Positions 1 through 6,071 of a stretch of 6,522 bases of DNA are shown piece after piece. The number at the start of each line of letters is the position of its first letter. Position 1 is the first letter of the stretch. Position numbers and translations under genes: made by a program. This stretch comes from Ectopseudomonas composti. GTDB taxonomy: Bacteria; Pseudomonadota; Gammaproteobacteria; Pseudomonadales; Pseudomonadaceae. The notes under the pieces were generated by a model. It saw nothing but the letters and a program-made list of their open reading frames with translations, was not told the origin of the DNA and did not search any database. Location: the NCBI GenBank assembly GCA_946886245.1, contig CAMPIF010000251.1, positions 1-6,522 of the forward strand, read 5' to 3'.

Positions 1-1098
1 GTCCTGCAGGTAGACACCGAGCACTTCGCCGTCTTCGTGATCCAGCTCGCGGTCACCCTGTGGACCAAGGGTGGTGCGATCATCACGCAAGTCGACGCCA
101 TAGGTCAGCTGATGCGCGCCGATACGGCTGGTGTTGCGCAGGTCGAACCCCGTGCTGCGGGTATCGCCGAAGTACAGACCGAAGCGGCCGTCCTGCTCCA
201 GCTCGTTGGTGGTGTGATAGGTGGTCAGCTCGACATCCAGCAGGTCGTTGTTCACGGGCTGCCAGGCGTAGTTGAGCGTCCAGGTCTCGCGTTCGGTGCT
301 CAGCGGATACAGGCGATTGAAGCTGCTCGGGATCCACTGCGGGCGCTGGCTGCGCTCGCCTTCATCAATGCGCTTCTCGTAGCTCAGGCGCAGGGTCTGC
401 TCCTCAGTCAGCTTGCCCACCAGCTTGGCGAAGCCGAGTTTCTGCCGCGATGCAGTGCCGAGCACATCATCTTTGTTGCCGTCTTCAAAGTCGTTCTGAT
501 CCTGGTAGGTGGTCATGGCCAGCGCCGACCAGTTCTCGTTGAAACGGCCGAACACACTGGCGCTGCTCTTGTAGCCCTCGCCATTGCTGAAGTAGCCGGT
601 CTTGAGCAGCGCACCGAGCTGCTCGCCATCGCGCAGCAAGTCGTCCGGGTCCTTGGTGACGAAGCGGATCGCGCCGCCCAGCGCGCCCGGCCCGGCTGTC
701 GCATCGCCGGTGCCGGCCTGGACTTCGGCGCGTTTGAGCAGTTCCGGCTCGATGCCGATGCGGCCCGTATGGTGGAAGGTCTGCCCCGGCTGGCTGGCGC
801 CGTCGATGCTGATGTTCAGCAGGGTGTCCTCCAGGCCGCGCAGGTAGAGCTTCTGCGCCACGCCGGGGCCGCCGGCCACGGACACCTCGGGATTGGACTC
901 GAACACTTCCTGCAGGTCGCTGGCCTGGTAACGCTGCAGTTGCTCGGCCTCGACGCTCTCGTTGCGGTCGATGGCGGCGGCGGTGATCTCCTGCGCCTGC
1001 AACTCCAGCGCGGTATCGGCGCCGTGCGCCTGCGCGGCGAGCAGGCTGGCAAAGGTTATGGCGCCGAGCAGACTCAGGCGATAAGGGCAGTGCGGCAT
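1..1098 (-). CDS. TonB-dependent outer-membrane receptor, N-terminal half (partial at window edge)
   Basis: This gene encodes a TonB-gated outer-membrane receptor, probably for a ferric siderophore or a heme-like compound. The visible 366 residues start with a signal peptide (basic/polar head, hydrophobic core about residues 8-22, possible cleavage at AQA|HG or AHG|AD). A plug domain follows at about 45-150, with LYLRGLEDTLLNISIDG at 84-100, ELLKRAEVQAGTGDA at 119-133 and GALGGAIRFVTKD at 138-150. After that come alternating barrel strands (for example LKTGYFS, SSASVFGRF, ENWSALAMTTY). There is no N-terminal STN signalling domain, so it is not a FecA/FpvA-type transducer. The plug also lacks the RGMGPENTLILVDGKP-type signature I associate with PfeA/PirA enterobactin receptors. 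The TKDPDDLL stretch followed by a glycine-rich strand recalls hemin-receptor-like subfamilies, but the ligand is unresolved. The family is usually 650-750 residues, so about half is missing. The ATG is preceded by a good GGAGG. Confidence 0.93.
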   Translation of the reverse strand, partial: MPHCPYRLSLLGAITFASLLAAQAHGADTALELQAQEITAAAIDRNESVEAEQLQRYQASDLQEVFESNPEVSVAGGPGVAQKLYLRGLEDTLLNISIDGASQPGQTFHHTGRIGIEPELLKRAEVQAGTGDATAGPGALGGAIRFVTKDPDDLLRDGEQLGALLKTGYFSNGEGYKSSASVFGRFNENWSALAMTTYQDQNDFEDGNKDDVLGTASRQKLGFAKLVGKLTEEQTLRLSYEKRIDEGERSQRPQWIPSSFNRLYPLSTERETWTLNYAWQPVNNDLLDVELTTYHTTNELEQDGRFGLYFGDTRSTGFDLRNTSRIGAHQLTYGVDLRDDRTTLGPQGDRELDHEDGEVLGVYLQD

Positions 1099-1105
1099 GA
1101 TCGAT

Positions 1106-1110
1106 CCTCC
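1106..1110 (-). promoter_or_regulatory. Ribosome binding site of the TonB-dependent receptor
   Basis: On the minus strand the leader reads GGGGAGGATCGATC followed by ATG. GGAGG stands 7 nt before the start codon. It is the strongest Shine-Dalgarno sequence in the window. It fixes the receptor start at 1098 and suggests efficient translation once the gene is transcribed, independent of the upstream kinase gene. Confidence 0.8.
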
Positions 1111-1127
1111 CCAGGAAAGATGTGAAT

Positions 1128-1155
1128 ATTTCGCATTTGCGAATTCTCATCACAA
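1128..1155 (-). promoter_or_regulatory. Putative operator/promoter region of the receptor: inverted repeat plus shortened Fur-like motif
   Basis: The 88-bp gap between kinase stop and receptor start is AT-rich compared with its surroundings, which suggests the receptor has its own promoter. It holds an exact 6-bp inverted repeat, TTCGCA-TT-TGCGAA (1130-1143). The repeat overlaps GCGAATTCTCAT (1139-1150), which equals the motif at 3240-3254 with 3 bp missing. As a canonical Fur box the site is poor (about 9 of 19 consensus positions by eye). A -35-like TTGTGA lies at 1155-1150 on the minus strand, but I see no convincing -10 at standard spacing, as is common for activator-dependent promoters. 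Binding of the adjacent OmpR-type regulator is an inference. Confidence 0.4.
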
Positions 1156-1186
1156 GCACCCAGGCAGGGAACCACTTTTACAACTG

Positions 1187-2521
1187 TTACACCGCCGTGC
1201 GCGGCAGGCGGATGTCCATGAGCAAACCGCCACCGGCGCGATTGCTCGCCCGAATGCTGCCACCAGTGGCGCTGACCTGGCGCTGTGCCAACGCCAGGCC
1301 GAGGCCGAAACCGGCGCGCTCGCTGCCGCCGCGAAAGAACGGCTGGAAGATGCGCTCCAGCCATTGCTCGGCAACGCCCGGGCCCTGATCGGCGACCCGC
1401 AGCAGCCAGGCGCCATCCTCCTCGGCCAGGCTGACCTCGATCTGGCCGCCCGCCGGGGTGTGGTCGAGCGCATTGCGCACCACGTTCTCGATGGCCTGGC
1501 CCAACGCCCGATTACTGCTGCCATGCAGCGGCGCGCTGTCGGGCATCTGGCAGAGAATCTGCCGGTCCGGGTACTCGAAGCGAGCATCGTCGAGGATGCT
1601 GTCGAGCAGCTCGGACAGGTCCAGGCTCTCGTCGCGCAGCTCGGGTCGTTCGTTTTCCAGCCAGCTCAGGGTCAGCGCGTCCTCGACCAGGCGACGCATG
1701 CCGGCGCAGTCCTCGCGGATGCGTTCGAGCAGGCCGACCCGGTCGCTGCCTTGCTCGGCCAGGCTCACCGCCATCTCGATGCGCGTCAGCGGCGTGCGCA
1801 GCTCGTGGGACATGTCCGCCAGGCGCTGACGCTGATCGATGATCAGTTGCCCGGTGCGCGCGGCCATGGCGTCGAAGGTCTCCGCCAGGCGCGCCAGCTC
1901 GTCATTGCGCGAGCCCAGCAGCGAACGCACGCGCACGTCCAGGCGGCCGTCACTGAACTGCCGGGTGGCCTGTTCCAGGCGACCGAGCGGCTGCATCAGG
2001 TGGCGGTAGAGCACCAGGCAGACGATCAGCATCAACACCAGTGGCACCACCAGTTGCAGCAACAGCTTGGCGTAATGCCAGTTGAGGCCGGGGCGCATGC
2101 GCTGCGGCAGGATGATCAGGAAATGGGTCCGGCCGTCGGCGAACGGCAGATCCATGATGGGGTTTTCCTGGAAGTACAGGTGAATCTTCCAGCTCACGTC
2201 GCGGCCCAGGCCGAAGCCCTCGTAGAAGCGCTCGTTGAGCACGCTGCCGGCCAACGGTCGCACCTCGGACTCGACCACTGCCGCCCAGGTCTGCTCCTGC
2301 TGCTGCAGGGTAGTGAGCCAGCGCGCCAGGGCTTCATGATCGCCAGCGCGGTACATCGCCTCGGCCTGCTCGCCGTAGTGGCGCAGGGTGCGCTGATGTT
2401 CGGCGTCGATGAAGCTCATGCGCTCCTCGGTCTGCCAGGCGACGCGGGCGATGATCCAGAACAGCAGCACGCTGCCCAGACCGATGACCAGGCACAGCTT
2501 CCAGAACAGGCGCCGGTTCAT
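1187..2521 (-). CDS. Sensor histidine kinase of an OmpR/EnvZ-type two-component system
   Basis: This is a 444-residue inner-membrane sensor kinase that would phosphorylate the regulator encoded just upstream. TM1 lies at about 8-29 and TM2 at about 153-173, and they enclose a periplasmic sensor domain of roughly 120 residues. A HAMP linker follows at about 174-228. The dimerisation/phosphoacceptor segment DMSHELRTPLTR has the phosphorylated histidine at H239. The ATP-binding domain shows the N box ENVVRNALDH (345-354, N350), the G1 box DQGPGV (378-383) and the G2 box GFGLGLA (404-410). All catalytic motifs are intact. The ATG overlaps the regulator's TGA (ATGA, 4 bp) and has no clear Shine-Dalgarno sequence, so it is probably translationally coupled. 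Context next to a TonB receptor and a PepSY reductase suggests an iron-chelate or metal signal, like PfeS/PirS. The signal itself cannot be read from the sequence. Confidence 0.93.
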   Translation of the reverse strand: MNRRLFWKLCLVIGLGSVLLFWIIARVAWQTEERMSFIDAEHQRTLRHYGEQAEAMYRAGDHEALARWLTTLQQQEQTWAAVVESEVRPLAGSVLNERFYEGFGLGRDVSWKIHLYFQENPIMDLPFADGRTHFLIILPQRMRPGLNWHYAKLLLQLVVPLVLMLIVCLVLYRHLMQPLGRLEQATRQFSDGRLDVRVRSLLGSRNDELARLAETFDAMAARTGQLIIDQRQRLADMSHELRTPLTRIEMAVSLAEQGSDRVGLLERIREDCAGMRRLVEDALTLSWLENERPELRDESLDLSELLDSILDDARFEYPDRQILCQMPDSAPLHGSSNRALGQAIENVVRNALDHTPAGGQIEVSLAEEDGAWLLRVADQGPGVAEQWLERIFQPFFRGGSERAGFGLGLALAQRQVSATGGSIRASNRAGGGLLMDIRLPRTAV

Positions 2522-3216
2522 GTGAAGGCGTAACCACGGCCGTGCAGGGTCTGCAGCCGGTCGGCGCCCAGGCCGGCCTCGCCCAGACGGCGACGGATAC
2601 GGCTGACGTGCATGTCCAGGCTGCGGTCGTACTGGCTGTACTCGCGCTCCAGCGCCATGCGGTACAGGTAGGGTTTGCTCAGCGCCTCACCGCGATGGCT
2701 GACCAGCAACCAGAGCAGGCGGAACTGCAGTGGCGTCAGCGCCAGGTCGCAGCCTGCGACCCGCGCCTGCTGGGCGTGGCGGTCCAGTTGCAGTTCGTCG
2801 ACCTGCAACTGTTGCGCCTGGCCGCCGCGCGCACTCTCCTGCGGGCGCGTGCGGCGCAACACGGCGTCGATGCGCAATTGCAGTTCGGTGATGTTGAAAG
2901 GCTTGGGCAGGTAATCGTCGGCACCATGGCGCAGGCCGCGAATGCGCTCCTCCTCAGCCCCGCATGCGGTGAGCATGATCACCGGAGTCTGCTGTTGCTC
3001 GCGCAGGCGCCGCAGCACGGAAAAGCCATTGACGTCCGGCAGCATCACGTCGAGCAACAGCAGATCCGGCGACTCACGCAGCGCCGTCTCCAGGCCCGCC
3101 TCGCCCAGATGACAGGCGCTGGTGGCGTAACCCTGACCGCGCAGCAGCTCGCCGAGCTGGGCGGCCAGGGTGCGATCGTCCTCGACGATCAGGATGCGAG
3201 CCAGGCTGGCGGTCAT
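2518..3216 (-). CDS. OmpR/PhoB-family response regulator, likely controlling the neighbouring iron-uptake genes
   Basis: This is a 232-residue DNA-binding response regulator. The receiver domain (about 6-120) has the acidic pair E12-D13-D14, the phosphoacceptor D56 in LLLLDVMLPD, T83 in IMLTA and K105 in LPKPF. A C-terminal winged helix (about 135-232) carries LTPLQFRLLWLLVSHRG, the recognition-helix stretch YDRSLDMHVSRIRRRLGE and the terminal LHGRGYAF, all typical of the OmpR/PhoB family. I chose the ATG at 3216, with a TGAG purine element 8 nt upstream. A GTG at 3225 is in frame and would add three residues. It forms one unit with the kinase (4-bp overlap). A Fur-like box lies 23 bp upstream, so expression is probably raised in low iron. 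Position suggests a PfeR/PirR-like role, but the exact ortholog was not identified. Confidence 0.94.
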   Translation of the reverse strand: MTASLARILIVEDDRTLAAQLGELLRGQGYATSACHLGEAGLETALRESPDLLLLDVMLPDVNGFSVLRRLREQQQTPVIMLTACGAEEERIRGLRHGADDYLPKPFNITELQLRIDAVLRRTRPQESARGGQAQQLQVDELQLDRHAQQARVAGCDLALTPLQFRLLWLLVSHRGEALSKPYLYRMALEREYSQYDRSLDMHVSRIRRRLGEAGLGADRLQTLHGRGYAFT

Positions 3217-3239
3217 GTGGGTCACTCAGGGCGATTAAA

Positions 3240-3258
3240 GCGAATGATTCTCATATAT
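3240..3258 (-). promoter_or_regulatory. Predicted Fur box upstream of the response regulator
   Basis: On the minus strand this is ATATATGAGAATCATTCGC. It matches 12 of 19 positions of the Fur consensus GATAATGATAATCATTATC, including the core TGAxAATCATT. It ends 23 bp before the regulator's ATG and overlaps the best promoter candidate, as expected for an iron-dependent repressor site. The match was counted by eye. Confidence 0.65.
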
Positions 3259-3275
3259 AAAAATCACTTCGGCAA
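3247..3275 (-). promoter_or_regulatory. Candidate sigma-70 promoter of the two-component operon
   Basis: On the minus strand, TTGCCG (3275-3270) and GAGAAT (3252-3247) are separated by exactly 17 bp. Each hexamer matches 4 of 6 consensus positions. An alternative -10, TATATA, lies a few bases upstream with a weaker -35. Either choice overlaps the Fur-like box. This is the only promoter-like sequence in the 89-bp gap downstream of the reductase stop. I see no terminator hairpin there, so read-through from the reductase gene is also possible. Confidence 0.4.
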
Positions 3276-3305
3276 CCCTGACCCATATGGCGCGTCTTGC
3301 TCGGG

Positions 3306-5834
3306 TCAATACACGTCACGACGATAGCGACCCTCCTCGATCAGCGCCTGCACCGCCTCGTCGCCGAGCAGGTCGCGCAACGCCGCATCCACACCGCCGG
3401 CCATGCCCTGCAGGCTGCCGCATATGTAAAGGGCAGCCCCTTCGTCCAGCCAGGCACGCAGGCGCTCGTGCTGCTCGCGCAACAGATCCTGCACGTAGCG
3501 CTTGTGCGCCTGATCGCGGGAGAACACCAGATCCAGATGCTGCAGCTCGCCGGCGGCCAGCGCCGTCTGCAGCTCGTTGCCACAGAAGAAGTCGCAGGCG
3601 CGGTTACGCTCGCCGAACAGCAACCAGTTGCGTGCCTGCCCTTCCAGAGTACGAGCCCGCAGCAGCGCACGCAGCCCGGCCAGGCCGGTGCCATTGCCGA
3701 TCAGGATCAGCGGACGATCGTCGTCCGGCAGGTGGAAGCCGCTGTTGCGCCGTACCCGCGCCAGCACCTGGCCGCCCTCCGGCAGATGCTCGGTCAGCCA
3801 GCCAGACCCCAGGCCGAGGCTGCCGTCGTCCTGCATGGCCTGACGCACGATCAACTGCAGCACGCCATCGGCCACCACCGAGGCAATGGAGTATTCACGC
3901 GTACCCAGCGGCACCAGCGCATCGATCAACGCCTGGGCATGCAGGCCAACCAGGTGAGCGAAGCTGTCCGGCAACTGCCGTTGCGCCAGGGCTTCACCCA
4001 GGCTCGTCGTCTGCCCATCGAGCGTCACCGGCTCGAGGCCGTCGAAACCGGAGTGCTGCAGCCAGGCCTGCACCCGCGCAGGCGCATGCCGTGGGCGAAT
4101 TTCCAGGATGTCGCCGGCCTGCCAGGTGCTCTGCGCCGGCGGCGTCAGGCCAATGAAGAACACCGGTGCGCCCTGGCTGCACGGGTTGAGCAGGCGCCGT
4201 TCGGCCAGCGTCCAGTTCTGCCAGGGCAGTTGTTCGAAGCGAATCGGCGCGGCGCCGGTCAGCTCGCTCAACTGCTGCTGCCAGCGCTGCAGCGCGGCCT
4301 GGTCAGCGCCATCGACTTCGATGCTGTCGAACAGCCGCTGCGCGCCCTGCAAGCCCAGCCAGTCGTTGATACGCCGGGCAAAGCCGCAGAAGTGCTGATA
4401 CTGCCGGTCACCCAGCGCGAGCACGGCATAGCTCAATTGTTCGAGTGGCAGCGAGCCACCCAGCACCTTGCGCTCGAAGCCCTGCGCGGCATCCGGCGCC
4501 TCGCCGTCGCCAAAGGTGCTGACCACGAACAGCGCCTTCTGCGCATGGCGCAGGCTGTCGGCATCGACGCGCGACAGCGGCTCGACCCGCACCGCAATGC
4601 CGGCGGCCTGCAACTGCCCGGCGCTCTGCCAGGCCAACTGCTCGGCGAAGCCGCTCTGGCTGGCGAAGCCGACCAACCAACCGTCACCGGCATCGTCGCC
4701 CTTCAACGCAGCGCGTGCCGCCAGCGCCGCGCGCTTCTTGCGCCGGCGATCCAGATACAGCAGCCAACCGGTAATGAAGAACAGCGGCATGGCCCCGGTG
4801 GCCAGCATCATCAGAATGCGCCCCGGCATGCCGAAGTACTCGCCGACGTGCAGCGCGTAGATGCTGGCCAGCAGCTGCGCCTTGAAGCTCTTGTCGGCGT
4901 AGCGTTCATGGCGGCTGACTTCACCGCTTTTCGGATCGATCTGGAACTGGTTGAAGGCACGCACATGCTCGGCGCCATCGAGCATGTAGAAAACCGTCGC
5001 CGGCTGCCCGGCCACCGGCGGCAGGCGCAGGTTCCAGGCCACCAGCTTGGGTCCGGCAGTCTGCTGGATGCTCTGCCACACCGCGTCGTAGTCGACTTCC
5101 GGCGCGGGGCCGCTGGGCGCCTGGCGGCCGCCACGGCCACGCTCGCTGCGTTGCTCGGCCGGGGTATCGGAAAGCATGCGCGTCAGCCCTTCGCGGTACC
5201 AGTCATAGGACCAGTAGAGACCGGTGAGCCCGGCGCAGAGGTAGAACAGCAGCGCCCAGGTGCCCACAACGGCGTGCAGGTCCCAGTTGAAGCTGCGACC
5301 TTTCTTCCTCCAGTCCAGAGTCAGCCAGGTGCGCCAGCTCAGGGCCTGGCGCGGCCAGCGCAGGTACAGGCCTGACAGGCAGAAGAAGATCAGCGCAATC
5401 GTACTGGCAGCGGTTATCTGCTTGCCCACTTCGCCCATGGACAGGAAGCGGTGCAGCATCAGCATCAGGTGGAAGAAGTCCTGGCCAACGGGCTCGGCCA
5501 GGACTTCACCAGTGTAGGGGTCGAACACGATGCGCGGCCCACGCCGCTCGCCCGGCGGAGGTACAAGAAAAGCGGTGCCCGGCCCGTCATGGCGACTATC
5601 GACCCACAACCCGGTGACGCGATCAGCGGTAGCGGCCTCGATCTTCGCCGCCAGCTCGCCGGGCGGGAGATGCCCCTGTGCGCTGGGCTGGATCTGCCAG
5701 CGCTCGGCGTTGAGCGCCCGGGTTATCTCGCCCTCGAAGCTGTAGAGAGCACCGGTGATGCCCATGATGACCAGCACCAGGCCGGCGCTGATGCCGAAGA
5801 ACCAGTGCAACTGGAAGATGATTTTCTTGAACAC
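3306..5834 (-). CDS. PepSY-domain transmembrane flavodoxin/FAD-NADPH reductase (probable siderophore-iron or heme reductase)
   Basis: This 842-residue inner-membrane protein (numbered from the GTG) would carry electrons from cytosolic NADPH through FAD and FMN to the membrane and periplasm. The N-terminal PepSY-TM half has membrane segments at about 12-32, 142-160, 188-208 and 340-361. Histidines at their borders (H10, H128, H187, H329) are candidate heme ligands. A flavodoxin-like domain (about 386-522) shows [25 protein letters not shown] and [16 protein letters not shown] ferredoxin-reductase module follows: REYSIAS (646-652, FAD), [15 protein letters not shown] (711-725), [10 protein letters not shown] (741-750), YICGSLQGM (803-811) and the C-terminal RYRRDVY, as in sulfite-reductase flavoproteins. 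All cofactor motifs look intact. The ATG at 5909 is in frame, but it lies upstream of the Fur-like box and lacks a Shine-Dalgarno sequence, so I prefer the GTG. Similar proteins in pseudomonads lie beside TonB receptors. The substrate is inferred from that context only. Confidence 0.92.
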   Translation of the reverse strand: MFKKIIFQLHWFFGISAGLVLVIMGITGALYSFEGEITRALNAERWQIQPSAQGHLPPGELAAKIEAATADRVTGLWVDSRHDGPGTAFLVPPPGERRGPRIVFDPYTGEVLAEPVGQDFFHLMLMLHRFLSMGEVGKQITAASTIALIFFCLSGLYLRWPRQALSWRTWLTLDWRKKGRSFNWDLHAVVGTWALLFYLCAGLTGLYWSYDWYREGLTRMLSDTPAEQRSERGRGGRQAPSGPAPEVDYDAVWQSIQQTAGPKLVAWNLRLPPVAGQPATVFYMLDGAEHVRAFNQFQIDPKSGEVSRHERYADKSFKAQLLASIYALHVGEYFGMPGRILMMLATGAMPLFFITGWLLYLDRRRKKRAALAARAALKGDDAGDGWLVGFASQSGFAEQLAWQSAGQLQAAGIAVRVEPLSRVDADSLRHAQKALFVVSTFGDGEAPDAAQGFERKVLGGSLPLEQLSYAVLALGDRQYQHFCGFARRINDWLGLQGAQRLFDSIEVDGADQAALQRWQQQLSELTGAAPIRFEQLPWQNWTLAERRLLNPCSQGAPVFFIGLTPPAQSTWQAGDILEIRPRHAPARVQAWLQHSGFDGLEPVTLDGQTTSLGEALAQRQLPDSFAHLVGLHAQALIDALVPLGTREYSIASVVADGVLQLIVRQAMQDDGSLGLGSGWLTEHLPEGGQVLARVRRNSGFHLPDDDRPLILIGNGTGLAGLRALLRARTLEGQARNWLLFGERNRACDFFCGNELQTALAAGELQHLDLVFSRDQAHKRYVQDLLREQHERLRAWLDEGAALYICGSLQGMAGGVDAALRDLLGDEAVQALIEEGRYRRDVY

Positions 5835-5844
5835 GACGGAGCCA

Positions 5845-5849
5845 CCCTT
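5845..5849 (-). promoter_or_regulatory. Ribosome binding site deciding the GTG start of the reductase
   Basis: On the minus strand, AAGGG (inside CAAGGGTGGC) precedes GTG at 5834 by 10 nt. The alternative ATG at 5909 is preceded by GCGTAAATGA, which has no Shine-Dalgarno match. From the GTG the protein begins (M)[13 protein letters not shown], the usual short cytosolic lead-in to the first membrane helix of PepSY-TM proteins. Confidence 0.6.
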
Positions 5850-5884
5850 GCCCTGACCCACTGCGACGGGCGGCCACTCTATAT

Positions 5885-5903
5885 GGGAATAATTTTCATA
5901 ACC
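5885..5903 (-). promoter_or_regulatory. Predicted Fur box upstream of the PepSY reductase
   Basis: On the minus strand this is GGTTATGAAAATTATTCCC. It matches 13 of 19 positions of the Fur consensus GATAATGATAATCATTATC and is the best match in the window. It lies 50 bp upstream of the preferred GTG start, a usual place for a promoter-overlapping operator. A TATAGA -10-like hexamer follows at 5883-5878 on the minus strand, without a good -35. The site predicts iron repression of the reductase gene. Confidence 0.65.
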
Positions 5904-5905
5904 AT

Positions 5906-5926
5906 TCATTTACGCGTTATTTACGC
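5906..5926 (-). repeat. Tandem 10-bp direct repeats with 11-bp period (possible response-regulator site)
   Basis: Plus-strand TCATTTACGC (5906-5915) and TTATTTACGC (5917-5926) agree at 9 of 10 positions and are offset by 11 bp, about one helical turn. On the coding strand they read GCGTAAAT twice, just upstream of the Fur-like box. Same-face direct half-sites of this spacing are the usual target form of OmpR/PhoB-family dimers, so the adjacent regulator is a natural candidate. Binding is inferred, not shown. Confidence 0.5.
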
Positions 5927-6010
5927 ATCCGCAAACTGGCCGAGTCGCGTCGCCTGCCGGCGCACTTGAAAGCCGATAGTCGTGCCTCCGCCAGAGCTCG
6001 CAGTTATCGG

Positions 6011-6016
6011 TATAAT
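6011..6016 (+). promoter_or_regulatory. -10 element of the prfC promoter
   Basis: This is a perfect TATAAT 55 bp before the prfC start, followed by a GC-rich stretch where transcription would begin near 6022-6024. There is no good -35 at 16-18 bp spacing and no extended TGn, so the basal strength is uncertain. It is the only recognisable promoter element facing prfC in the divergent gap. Confidence 0.55.
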
Positions 6017-6028
6017 CACGCGTTTTAC

Positions 6029-6044
6029 GGGTGCCAAGGCACCC
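6029..6044 (+). other. Hairpin in the predicted prfC 5' leader
   Basis: GGGTGC-CAAG-GCACCC forms a perfect 6-bp GC-rich stem with a 4-nt loop. It starts about 13 bp after the TATAAT and ends 27 nt before the ATG, so it would lie close to the 5' end of the prfC mRNA. No T-run follows, so it is not a terminator. A role in mRNA stability or translation is possible but unproven. Confidence 0.45.
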
Positions 6045-6071
6045 TCAACGACTCCATCCAGGCACGTATTC

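Noticed and set aside
1..1098. FecA/FpvA-type receptor with sigma/anti-sigma signalling
   Set aside because: The mature N-terminus goes almost directly into the plug. There is no STN domain, and no sigma or anti-sigma factor gene is present in the window.
37..1125. 362-codon open frame on the plus strand, opposite the receptor
   Set aside because: The minus strand encodes a signal peptide and plug domain of a TonB receptor. The plus-strand product has no recognisable feature.
1097..2533. 478-codon open frame on the plus strand, opposite the kinase
   Set aside because: It lies antisense to a kinase with all catalytic motifs. Its translation is rich in Q, A, H and L with no recognisable domain, as expected for a shadow frame in GC-rich DNA.
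3283..3290. CCATATGG palindrome between reductase and regulator
   Set aside because: It is only 8 bp, it has no second copy in the window and does not coincide with a promoter element, so chance is sufficient.
2542..3327. 261-codon open frame on the plus strand, opposite the response regulator
   Set aside because: The minus strand is an intact OmpR-family regulator. The plus frame has a biased composition and no motifs.
3297..5375. 692-codon open frame on the plus strand, opposite the reductase
   Set aside because: It mirrors the reductase codons, shows no domain or signal and has low-complexity composition. The minus-strand reading has clear FMN, FAD and NADPH motifs.
5966..5971. TTGAAA as the -35 of the prfC promoter
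   Set aside because: It is a good hexamer but is 39 bp from the TATAAT, far beyond the usual 16-18 bp, and no -10 lies at correct spacing from it.
6029..6044. Rho-independent terminator
   Set aside because: The stem is not followed by a T-run and lies between the TATAAT and the start codon of prfC.
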